In this document: positions 1 through 10,700 of the stretch, in pieces
How the letters are laid out: each line of letters starts with the position of its first letter
How positions within the stretch are numbered: the first letter of the stretch is position 1
Assembly (NCBI GenBank): GCA_029532625.1
Contig: JARFXM010000004.1
Location: forward strand, 3,100,001-3,164,000
DNA from: Lomentospora prolificans
Taxonomy: Eukaryota > Ascomycota > Sordariomycetes > Microascales > Microascaceae
Length of the DNA stretch: 64,000 nt
Reading direction: 5' to 3'
Program-made: the position numbers and the translations under genes
Notes under the pieces: model-generated
Seen by the model: only the letters and a program-made list of their open reading frames with translations
What the model was told of the DNA's origin: nothing
Databases searched by the model: none

Positions 1-1485
1 TCCGTGCCCGTGAAAACTCGGGTAGATCAAGACAAATCTCGCAGTCGACAAGTCAAAGTCCTCTACCTTATTGATGTCAACAAGCCCACGGATGACTCGG
101 CAAACCGTATGCACCGCCTGTGCCGCGAAGCCGGGTTGAAGAAGACTGTTATACGCTTGCATGGTTGGCCCTACGAAATGCGCCGGAGTGACTTTATAAA
201 TGGTGACTCATCGCAAGGAGCACTAGACGGCATCCAGACTAATCAGACTCGCCGCATTGACTTCAGTCGACAGTTTGTCATGATGGCTCAAGCCCATGAG
301 ATTCCCAGGACGGCCGCCACAGACGAAAACAGGGCCCCCAGCCTGGATGAGGCTGCCTGGGACTATTACAATCAGCACAAAGATCAGCAGTATCCGGAAT
401 TGGCCATCTCTCTCCAGAGACTGTTGAAAGTCGGGGTTCAGTCACCCAGGGAGCAGGTTGCTCTTCGGCGTTGTGTCTACAAAGTTTACTCTGACGTCTT
501 GCGGACTGCGGATTTTGTGGCAACCACTCCGGTATCTGCATATGGCAGGTTCCCCCAGATGTTTCACCCAGATATCATCTTCTTGGACGAGGCTCCGCAC
601 GCGAGAGAACTAACAAGCCTCATTCCTATTGCCTTTTTCTCCCCCCGGGCCTGGGTTTATACGGGGGACTTTCGACAAACGCGCCCGTTCGTCGCTGATG
701 CCGCGCATACCTCCCAGAAGGGCACTTGCATGTTACAAAACCCTTTTGCCAAGCAGCTCACCATCAGTACGATGGAACGAGCAGAGCGGGTGGGGGCCCC
801 GGTCAAAAACCTCTTGATAAATCACCGTGCCTACGGAGCCCTAGAGAAACTAGCTTCCCAATTGTTTTATGATGGGCGCATGCGTTCCGGCATCCCGTTC
901 GGCAGACAGTTCCCATCCACTGTTCTGAGACTACAAGGCTACTTAGAGAACTTGGCTAGAAGAAAGTTGGCCTCCGAGTCGCGCTTGGTCGTCGATCTGA
1001 TTGGGTCATCTGAGGATCGTAAAATGAGTAGCTTCTATAATGAAGTACACGAAACCTGGGCATTGAAGCGTGTCAAGGAACTCCTTCGAGACATGAAGTT
1101 CCGGCGAGTGGACAAGACTAACGAGCCAGGTAGCATCATGATCATTGCACCTTACAGGGCGGCCGTTGCCAATTATCGCTCGCTCATCCGTGATTTAGGA
1201 GATCAGGCAAAAGGTCGAGTGGAAGTTAGAACGATCGATACGGCCCAAGGCCACGAGGCGGATCTTGTCATCCTCGACCTCGTTCGAACCTCCAAATCCG
1301 GCTTTCTAGATGACCCTCACAGATTGAATGTCGCAATTACAAGGGCTCGCCAGGCAGAAATTATATTGATGTGCCCTGAAATCACCAGAAGACAGGTTGG
1401 TGGGAAAGTTGAGGATACCAATTATCTACTCAAGATGTGGAAGGAATGTGATAAACGAGGCATTCTGACCACTCTTCAACCTTGA
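1..1485 (+). CDS. SF1 superfamily (UPF1/NAM7/DNA2-like) helicase, C-terminal part, 5' truncated by window edge
   Basis: The reading frame is open to the left edge and has no credible ATG near position 1, so this is the 3' part of a larger gene; the TGA is at 1483-1485. About 494 residues are visible. Superfamily 1 helicase motifs appear in order: a Walker B/motif II box IIFLDEAPH (about 570-600), the motif III region VYTGDFRQTRPF (about 655-690) with the Gln typical of UPF1-like enzymes, motif IV NHRAYG (about 820-837), motif V TIDTAQGHEADLVILD (about 1231-1278) and motif VI RLNVAITRARQ (about 1321-1353). These belong to the AAA_11/AAA_12 fold; Walker A must lie upstream of the window. Such proteins unwind RNA or DNA using ATP. 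The charged segment between motifs IV and V is lineage-specific. It could equally be called a NFX1-type or DNA2/NAM7-type helicase; the substrate cannot be inferred. Confidence 0.88.
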   Translation, partial: SVPVKTRVDQDKSRSRQVKVLYLIDVNKPTDDSANRMHRLCREAGLKKTVIRLHGWPYEMRRSDFINGDSSQGALDGIQTNQTRRIDFSRQFVMMAQAHEIPRTAATDENRAPSLDEAAWDYYNQHKDQQYPELAISLQRLLKVGVQSPREQVALRRCVYKVYSDVLRTADFVATTPVSAYGRFPQMFHPDIIFLDEAPHARELTSLIPIAFFSPRAWVYTGDFRQTRPFVADAAHTSQKGTCMLQNPFAKQLTISTMERAERVGAPVKNLLINHRAYGALEKLASQLFYDGRMRSGIPFGRQFPSTVLRLQGYLENLARRKLASESRLVVDLIGSSEDRKMSSFYNEVHETWALKRVKELLRDMKFRRVDKTNEPGSIMIIAPYRAAVANYRSLIRDLGDQAKGRVEVRTIDTAQGHEADLVILDLVRTSKSGFLDDPHRLNVAITRARQAEIILMCPEITRRQVGGKVEDTNYLLKMWKECDKRGILTTLQP

Positions 1486-4400
1486 ATACCTAGATTGAAC
1501 GCATGGTTGATGGCACGGATCGGAATTGACCATCTCGCAGCGTCGTGAGAATCCTTGGAACCAAAGCGAATAGAGTGGATTATGACAGCGAGTCATCTGT
1601 GACACACATCTGGGATAGGACAGCTAAAAAACACGGAGAAAGGAGTCTTAGATATTGGGCACATTGATGGTTCCGCTACGGTCACGGATAGGAAATCACG
1701 TAGACGAGGTTTGATTGTTTACCAGTTCTCGCTCCACGTCAGGATAGTGATTAGAAGAGCGGGATTACAAGTAGAGCTCGCTGTAGTCCCAATCGAACCG
1801 AAGGGAAACCAGAAAGCTTATAGAATGCATCCCCAGACCCGGCATCGTTAGTGCACGTCGGCAATGCCTTGGCTATTCCTAGCCCAGGAGAGCAGCGCGG
1901 TCATCGTACTCGTGTTTCGGGACCAAAATGTGACAGGAGATCGGATTCCTTGTCACCAACAGCCAATATGCGGCGGTTTCGCACTTTGTGACACCCGGAA
2001 TCTGGAGACGGACCGGGGAAGCTATCTACGATGCGTGCGCGCTCGAGCAGCGGGAGCTTGTCGGACTCCGGTGAAGGTTCCAATCACAGGGAGAACAGCA
2101 GCGTGGGGCCAATCCACCAATTCCGACGGGCTCTCGAGTCTTAAGAGAGCGACTGCTTGAAAGGGTAATGGCACGATCTGCAATGTATAAGTCGAGACCG
2201 AGTCTGAGCACGGGCTAAGTGTGCGTGCCGCGGTGCCACGGCATCGGCACTTCGCCCGAGGAGCTTTGTCCTCGATTGTGGATGCGTGACGGATGGCTGC
2301 CCTGCTACGCAACCTAGCGTCAATTGTGCATCATGACGGCGTGAAGACTAATTCGACTCTATCTTTGTCGTACGATCAGTCTCCAAGCAGGGGGGGATGT
2401 CTGCTACTGAGACGGGAGGAAATGAGACGGCACGAATGGGGCGTGTGGGCTAGTAGGCAAGGGTGTGTTTGACGAGACCAGCGACCAGCGCTGACGGGAG
2501 CAATAGTCGCAGATTTGCGGGAAATATTAGCGTCTAATAGAGAAAGACTTTGAATAACCCGAAGCTGGGAGTGGATAAGGCAATGAACACCGAACGGAAG
2601 GCAGTGGACTCGGCCGGAAGTTGGTACATTTCCGAATCCCGACCTTGGGTATTGCTCAAGGATCAACCAATCTCCATGGGCCAGTATGGATAGGTGTGAT
2701 CAAATTCAGGTTTGGCGGCGCGCACATCGTAGCACCCGTCCTCGATGCTGCTTCAATTGCTAGGGGAGCCTTCCCCCAGACCAATCAATTGGGACTTGTG
2801 ATATGGCGCGTGGAACGGGGGTTGGAGAGAACTTTCAGGATTTTCAGTGACATCTTCCGTTGATGTTAACAGAGCTTCAAGAAGAAGCTTGTTTTCCTTC
2901 CTCAGGCTTCCCGTCGCCCTCCTAGCACACCTCTGAGTCAGCCGGCGTGAGGCCAGCAGGGATCGAGGATTGAGGATCGATGATCGAGCAATGACTGCGA
3001 AGCCCACATATTAACCTGCTCAGAGTCTAGTCTAGTTTGGGGGGTGGACCGTGAGTGGCCGGGAAACCGTAGTGGAATGTCGGTGAATGCAAACCCCGAT
3101 GTCCGTCTCCATCTCCTTATGACCGTGGTGTGGTGCTTATCTCCGTGGCAGACTGTCCAGGGACCACTCCTTTTCCCCCTCCGAGTCCAATGGTACGTAC
3201 CTTCGTACCTTTGTACGTCTCGCAACAATGACGGCGGAATCTGATGGGCTTTTTAGCGGGCGCGGTTGCGCATGATATTTCTTCTTCCAGTGCTACGAGG
3301 TACCAGCGTACTCGTACTTATTATTAGCTGGCGTACCGTATCCGAGTGCGAGGGGTGCCGAGAGCGAACACAAGGAGGGGTGCACCCATGCAAAAGCCAC
3401 AAGAATGCGACAGGGCTTCGATCCCCAGCGCTCTATACCACTCTCCTAAGAGTTCCCATGATCACCTGTTAGGTTGGTCAATCGGGATCGATTAGTATTT
3501 TTCGCGCTGGGGTACCAAGGTAGATAGCGATCATCGCCAGCGGCGTGGAGCATCCATCCGTTGGATGTTCCTTCCCACACTTCCCCCCTCGCCCCCCTCC
3601 CTCTGGGGCAGCTTACCGGCCCATGAGCACCTGCCCAAGAACCCAAAAGCCTCACATTTGTATTGGGCTGACCAAGCGAGCTCAACTAGCAAGATTCTTA
3701 TCGCCAGCCCTCCCCCCTTCGCTGTATGTGGCTAGTTGTTATCTTTGGGGCTCATGCTCAGGTGGGCAGATATTAATTACTACTGCACTCTCACCGGCCG
3801 CAAGGGATGTTCTCCTACGTAAACCTGAGGGCTCGCTGGCTGCGACCATCCAGATTGACCTGAGGTGGCTATGTTGCGAAAGCGAGAATGCGACGACTCG
3901 AATACGCTAAATGCGAAGGGAAAAAAAAAAGACTGCGAAAGAACGGATGTGCCCCATGCACCGCTCATTCCCGGGTTTTAGGCAGCCGAATTCAAGCGGC
4001 GCTGGTTGGAACAAGATTCAAAGACGAGGGGTGCAATAAATTGAATTGAGGCTGGGCTGATAGTTGCTTGGGGAAAGGGGGGCAGGGAAAGCAGAAGGCC
4101 AGGGAAGGCGACGACAACATATCGCCAGCTTTGGCCCTTTGCACACACACATCCATGGATATTCTGCTGCACTTATGGAACGCGAGAAATACGCGTATTC
4201 TTTTGGCGTGAAAGCCAAGACGTGTTAAGAGGGCACAGGGCTCCTTGTACATTGGACGACCTGAGCGACATGGATCAATTGGCTCGAATCCCCCAGCCAA
4301 GAGTCTACGCAGCGCTTCGCATTTCATATTTCGGGAAGAAGGGACAACCAGAAGACCGCAGGTAAGCTGTCGCAGGGCTCTCCCTTCACGAAGCATTGAA

Positions 4401-5320
4401 TCAGATAGATGAAAGCAAGGACGGTGAAAAACTATTCGCTTCGAAGCTAGGCGTGATCTTCCTGGATTTGATATCTGCCCCAATTGACAAGGAAGCCACG
4501 TCCAGTAAAAAAAAAATTGCTGCCCAAACTGTTCAAAATTGTTTTTTCTTCTTCGGCTTCCCAGTTCGCCCTCGGCGCCCACGACTGACCCAAAAGACCT
4601 TGACGGAGACGGAGTCTTCATAAGGCCGAGGAGATGCCCCGCCTGGCGCCGAAGCGGGGACGGAGAGGCCCACAAGGACGAGGGAGATAACCCACCCACC
4701 GCCTGCTGCAAGGGGGCGTGTATCTAACCTCGGCCGCTTGGATCTGGAAAGACCCAGCACCGTCATAACCACCACCACTCACTCAAGGGAGCTTGGTCGA
4801 CCCAACGAACAAGCACAACCCGCATCGCATACGACAAGCCTTCTTAGGTCGGAGGGCATACCTGACACTAACACCGATGGAGGGCTTACCCCTGGTTGAC
4901 CTGCCTGTTCAATTGGCACACTCACACGTCCATTTCGTCACACGTTCACCCAGCCCGACGGAGTTCGGGCTTTGGAGATTTGCATTGATAGCGGAGGACG
5001 GGTAAGGCCATTCACAAGCAGCATCGTTGGCCAGCGACACGTCGTCACCTAGGTGGCTTGGTCGAATCCAACGACAAATTATCGTCAGCTTGGATACCGC
5101 CGTCATACGAAGTACGAAGGTTCATCCCCGTTTCGTTTCCTTGGATAGGCGTGCACCTTGTTGAGACGTCCAAGATCCTTTCAAGCTGCTGCGCCGAAGC
5201 TACGGCGAGGGATATGTCTCTTCCATGGAGACTCCCGGGGGCCAGCCATCCCACGTGCCTCATTTCGTCATCAAGTAAACCAGCAGCGCTCTGTTTGTTG
5301 TCTGTGAGGGATCTAGCCCC

Positions 5321-5348
5321 GGGGGGGGGGGGGGGAGGAGGAGGAGGA
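5321..5348. repeat. G15 tract plus AGG microsatellite
   Basis: Fifteen consecutive G are followed by several AGG units on the + strand. It lies in non-coding sequence. Length is probably variable between isolates. Confidence 0.9.
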
Positions 5349-5726
5349 AACCCTTTACACAGGTAATAATACAATTCCCCCCCTGCCCCTGGCCACTGCA
5401 AATGTTCCGCGGACTCGGCATCGATAGTTTTCTCCGCTTCATTCTTTTTCTTGGCAGGCAATAATAGCACAAGCCATGCCATACCTCAGTACTGCACGGC
5501 TGGGTCTCGTGTGCACATGCATTGACCTATCCGAGCAAACTCGGACAACGTACGGGTTTTCGACGCAGCTTGACACTGCCGGAAATGCGACTTTCGCTAT
5601 TAGCCCGTTGTCCACACTCGACGCACTTGTTGATTTCTTCAACAAAGCGTCTTGCCCGCGGCCCCGTTCCGTTTCGTTCCGTCCCTTGGCCACGGAGATA
5701 TCTAGGAGATGGATCAGGAGGTAACT

Positions 5727-5752
5727 AAAAAAAAAAAAAAAAAAAAAAAAAA
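5727..5752. repeat. A26 homopolymer
   Basis: Twenty-six consecutive A in intergenic sequence. The flanks do not resemble those of the other long A tracts of the window, so there is no sign of a shared retroposed element. Confidence 0.9.
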
Positions 5753-6572
5753 GCAGGGCACTTGAAAATCGGAAGAGAAAATAAAAAAGCTCACCCGCGG
5801 TTATTCATTGCGGCGATCTCTCGGCGTGCGGTCCCAAGGCGCACAAAGCTGTAGTGTACCCGTAAATGCTGGCAAAGTGGGGTCCCCTCCATGGATCCAT
5901 GGGATGGAAGCTTAGTAGAAAAGATTAGCTGGAAACCGGCGAGAGCTCCACTTATCACGGCCGGACGGTCTTGGAAGATTCAGAATTTATCGGGGCCTTG
6001 AGGCAAGGCAAAGGCGAAGCCGAGGCAAGGAAGATAAGCCATTCACAGGTGCTAGGGATAAAAGAGAAAAAGAAAAAAAAAGTTTCGAGTGCGTAGAATC
6101 ATTCGCCATTCGCTGATGTGCTTTTCTCAAGGTTGAGAGAATCGACTATGTGAAAAAAGTTGAGTGTGGAGGGGGTACCTAGGTAGAGAAACTGTACAAA
6201 GCAACTGACACCATTAACTCCTCATCTTCCCTATCCAGTACCCATACCATGACCCCCAGGCCTCCAAATAAACGAGGAAGCCTCCGTAATGTACAATAGT
6301 GGATTGATTGTTCTTTCATTCATCGTTAAATCGAGACGCGACACTCTCCTCCAACCCAGTTTGTTCTATCCCATTATAAGTGATAATCCGTGGCCGTTGC
6401 CGAAATCAAAATCCGGCTTTAGTATCTGGATGCCCGCATGAGGTGCGAGAGAAAAAAAGAACGTGGATTAGGTTGAATCGAATAAAGGAGAATTCCAAGG
6501 GGGGTGTAATCGCTCCAAGATAAATCGCTTTCCGGTCCCGAGCCGTAAGATGGTTTCGCTGGTGAGCTATTA

Positions 6573-7785
6573 TCAGAGCCTCATCTGCTGACCATCATCT
6601 TCGTCGAATACCGAGTACATCATTGGATCTCCTACGCCCAACATCACTTCTGGATTGGGGCAGGAGACGACATGAGGTCTGAGCCTACCGAACTCTGATT
6701 CAAGGAGGCCCTGGGTGAGCATCTGCGCGTTGGACATTGTCGCCGGTTGCGCAAGGAAATCAGGCATCATGGACATGCTTGTTGAAGAATCCCAGGCCGC
6801 TGCAAAATCTGCCATCGTGGGTCCATCGGGGAACAATACACCGGCCGCGGCAGATTGCTCTGGTGGTGCTTCGAAGTCATTGTAAGGTGGGAGGCTTTGA
6901 GGCGAAAGGAAGACCTGGCCGGTAGTGCTAGGTGTCGGCCTGTGGTCGTCTTCGAGATCGGAATGTTCGTGTTCAGACGCAGAGCTTATATCGGTTCGAT
7001 GACTCGTCGGCGTGATGTTTCCTCCTTGATTTGACAAAGAAACCTGCGATGGACTGTCCTTCTGTTGCGCCTCCAGCTGCTTGACCAACTCCTTCAGATC
7101 CCTCTCATCCTCGGGGAATACTGAGTGTACGGGAAGATCGATATCGCTATTGGGGCGGATACATCCCAGCATCGACGCGATGTTGTGGACAACAGGAAGG
7201 CCGCGGTCGTTAAGTTCAGGATCTCCGAGTTCCCAGCTCTCCCCATTACGGACCATGCTATAGAGCTTGTGGATGGTGGCTATTAACGCGAATTGAGTGC
7301 TTTCAAGGACCTCGGCGTATCTGGACAAGAGTGTCAGTATGCGTGGCGACTAAATTGAGAGCTCGTTGCAGGTGTAAAGCGTACCCTCGAGGAAGCTGCT
7401 TATACTCGACCTTCTTACGAACGCCAGCGGTGCAGATGAGACCGTCGTCCTTGCACCTCTTGCAGGGGAACTCGCCGTCGCACTAATACTGTGTGAGCCA
7501 CACATCCTTGTTCTGAAGCTCCAGCGAGACCCTCATGCGCATCTTGCTTACCTTGGTCTTCTTCATTCTACACCTTTCACAAGCTTTCCACACTCGCTTA
7601 TGCCTTCCATCTGAGGCGGAGGGTGAGTGGGCTTCCAGGTGACTCGCCGCAGCGCTAATGAGGCCGTGGGACCCTGCGCGCTTCGTGGTACGACCGGACG
7701 ACCTTGATGATTTGGACGACGACTTTCTGGCAGGCTTATGGACAGCATCCTCCTGAGGAGGAGAGGGGAGATTATGGTGACCCAT
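6573..7785 (-). CDS. Zn2Cys6 fungal transcription factor (fluconazole-resistance-protein-1-like)
   Basis: Three exons on the minus strand: 7785-7552, 7482-7385 and 7320-6573, with introns 7551-7483 (69 bp) and 7384-7321 (64 bp). The spliced frame gives 359 residues. The zinc cluster is complete only after splicing, as C69-X2-C72-X6-C79-X5-C85-X2-C88-X6-C95; intron 1 falls between Lys78 and Cys79, so its retention would abolish DNA binding. After the cluster comes a conserved block with RKKVEYKQLPRGYAEVLES and IRPNSDIDLPVHSVFPED, which I recognise from fungal proteins often annotated as fluconazole resistance protein 1. The C-terminal half is Ser/Thr/Pro-rich and acidic near the end, as in an activation domain. 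The N-terminal 60 residues are Ser/Lys-rich. It is a nuclear sequence-specific regulator; a role in azole response is by name only and not demonstrated here. Confidence 0.88.
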
Positions 7786-10700
7786 TATTCCTCAAGTTCA
7801 CGACAGACAGGGAAAGCAAAGAAGAGGAAGAGAGGCTTTTGTCTACACTAGAGGAGCAAGCAATGAAAGTTGGAACATATGGCCCGAGAGCTGAAGAGGG
7901 TATCAGTTGAAGAGGGTATAAGTGGAAGGGGAAGGAAGCAGAAGGTGGGATGAAGGGGCATATAAAAATAAACTTGCACGCCGCGGGATTCAGGCACCGG
8001 GATTGATATATAAACCAAGAGAGAGAGTGCAAGGGACTTGAGAGGTCTGGGACCAGAGCTCAAGAGATGACCGCATTTCGAAAGGACTGAGTGGGTCGGA
8101 AGGGGGGCGGGCTTGGAAAGCACGAAGGAGGGGGGTAAACGCAGAGATGAGGGTGTGTGGTTTGGACGCTGTGGGGACGGGAGTGGAATCGTCCATGGCG
8201 AGGAATTTTACGCTTGGGGGAAGGCGCAACTCCGACTTTCGATTAATAATGTTTGCGGCGGGCTTACTTACGATTGCTTAGGATGATGGCATAGGTACTT
8301 TCTAAGGCCGAAGTCTCGACCGCTTGGCGGGGGGAATTGGCACAACCGCCATCTCTTCGTCCGCCGGTCCTTGTACTGGTACCTTCTCGACTCACTGGTG
8401 CTACAAATCGTTAATTCCGTGTATCCTTTTCGCTCTCTGCCATTCTCCGTCCGCTCGTTCATCCGCCCGCACCCCGTCGATCTCCAAAAGCCCGCGCCGC
8501 ATACTTCGCACACCGAACTTCTGGTTGACGAGCCCGCCCATCCCTCCTACCTCCCACCCTGCCAGACACTTTATTTTCCCTTTGCGAAGAGAGAGGGAGG
8601 GAGAGAGAGATGATCGCAAAGTCGTCAGACTCGACCCCAGGTATCTGGACCCCGAAAAACGTAATGCGCCTGTAGCCAAGGGCAGGCCAAGCCCTTGCCC
8701 AGACAAGTTTCCCCGCTGGACAGTGGAAAAGAGACACTTTACCTTGGTAGACTCGTGGCCTTTCGCGACCTCAAGAAGGCTTAGCCCTCATGATTTGTCT
8801 CAATAAGATTTTGGGCAAAATCCCATCGATTGGCGGTATGAGCCTGCCCCCGCCTCACTCTAAACTTGGGGGAAAGCATATCGATCCCGGGTTCGCACTT
8901 TCTTGCCTTACTTGTATGGAGCAAGGGACGTCCTTTGGTGCTGACAGTCGGTGCGGCTAACGGCGTTAAGAAACCCCAGAGTGTCGATCGTGAATGATCT
9001 CGTCGTGAGACGTGATTGAGTGACCACAGCACACCAGTACGGTGTGCTTGCTGATTCTGGAAGGCGTATTTTTGACATCCTCGCACTCTCGCATGTCGGT
9101 CTGTCCTCATCCCATCCAAGCGGTTCGGCACCCGAGAAAAGCGAGGGTCACACCCCCTTTCGGATTAACATGACAAGGGGGCGCTCAGGTGTCAAACCGT
9201 GATCACCCACTATTACCACCAACATGCCATGTATAATACACACTGCACCACATATCGGATATACTCCAAATTGTCGAGGGCCTATGCACACCGTCCAAGT
9301 AGTCACGAACATGGGGCTATGGAGGTGACGTTTATTACATTCACAATAGTTACAACAAGTAGCCGCGGGGGAGGGGGCCAGGAGTTGCCGTACGTTGGAC
9401 TAGAAACAAAGCGAAAGCCAGCTACCGAGTACTAAAGCAGCCAAAATGCCATATTGCGGCGGGTGGTTCCGGGTCGTGGGGGTGGTAGAAGTTCTCCAAT
9501 ATCGATTGTTCGTGGTCGGATTTACGGCATTGCAAAGCGATCACTATACACGGTGGAGGAACATTGCGGCAGAAATCCTACTCAATAACGTCAACAACTA
9601 TTTTGCAGTAATCTCACAGCGATGACTCGATACGGGGTTAAGCTCCCACATCAGCACCAGGGGTTAATCACGTTGCCGGTTTATGTCCGAAGGAGGTGAA
9701 GTCGAGAGGGCATCCACTTCGTTGGCATGGCCTAGGGCTCAAGTAAACTTTTTTTTTCTTCATCTTCTTCGGCAGGGGGGGTTTTCCCAAAAGAAGTCGT
9801 CTGATAAGGGCGTAAAGTATACATGGAGGTTGCAAATTCGAGCAGGCTGGATTAGTATCTTTCGCGCAAATTTTCGAGAATGTGGTGTGCAGCAACATAA
9901 CTAGCAAAGATGATGCCTTCAAATGTTTCTTTGGACAACAAGATAAAAGAATGAAAGGTTAATGGCCTGTATTCCTGTTAGAGCTAGATGTGGAATAGTA
10001 CTCCTCCAATGCGCGCGAGGCCCACCCACTGACGAAAGGGAGCGGGTAAATTAGGTGTTTTAACGCAAAAAGCACGAGAAAATATCATGCTGCTTGTTCC
10101 TGTTGGGGCAGAGTGCTCAATGTAGTAAATGCTGATCTCCTGGTGCGTGAGTCGCCAATGTGTAATAGTAAGCCATGCCCAGAAATTTTTGGTAAGCGGG
10201 TATCCGTGGTTCTGGTGACTTTGGCTTGTCCCGTTCTGGAAATCAAGAGTATCTCGACTCCAAGGGTACAGGGCTCCTCGGGGAATGGGGCGCATTATGA
10301 CCCCGATGGACCGCCGAGCACCCTGCGGATCGAGAAGATTCCTGGCAACGGGGCAAAAAGGGGGTTTGGCTCCAGCCCTGGAAACGCACAGGGCCTGGAT
10401 CTGGATGCCCAAAGAAGGATTATGCGTGCAAAGCTTATTGGGCTCTCTGGAGATTACCTCTTAGTCGCCCATTCATGGGAAAGCCTCCCAGGCTTACGTG
10501 TGTTTGCGCTTTGGACATGGATGGTTGGAACGGCAAAGGGCCCAGAGAAGCAATTGAAACAGCTGGACGAGGCAGTGTTTTATTATTTGGCAAGGGTTTA
10601 TTCTTGTCTTTTTTTTTTTTTTCTTTCAGATGACGTCCCAATTCCGCTGGACTGCGCGCCCAAACCCTGGCTCCAACGGGACTCGCACCTTCGTCACCCG

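Larger units (their letters stand above)
1486..6572. other. gene-free stretch, 5.1 kb
   Basis: No open frame here carries a recognisable domain or a splice-consistent gene model. The stretch holds short pyrimidine/purine-skewed runs, a G15 tract followed by AGG units (5321-5348), an A26 tract (5727-5752), palindromes CACCTAGGTG (about 5047) and TACCTAGGTA (about 6176), and short TACGAAG-type motifs at about 3192-3218 and 5104-5120. The 239-codon minus-strand frame at 3992-4711 has no family resemblance. Confidence 0.6.

Noticed and set aside
4270..4300. tRNA B-box-like GGCTCGAATCC
   Set aside because: No matching A box, acceptor stem or T-arm pairing could be built around it.
3992..4711. 239-codon minus-strand open frame
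   Set aside because: No domain or family resemblance, low-complexity runs and no neighbouring splice-consistent exons; most likely chance.
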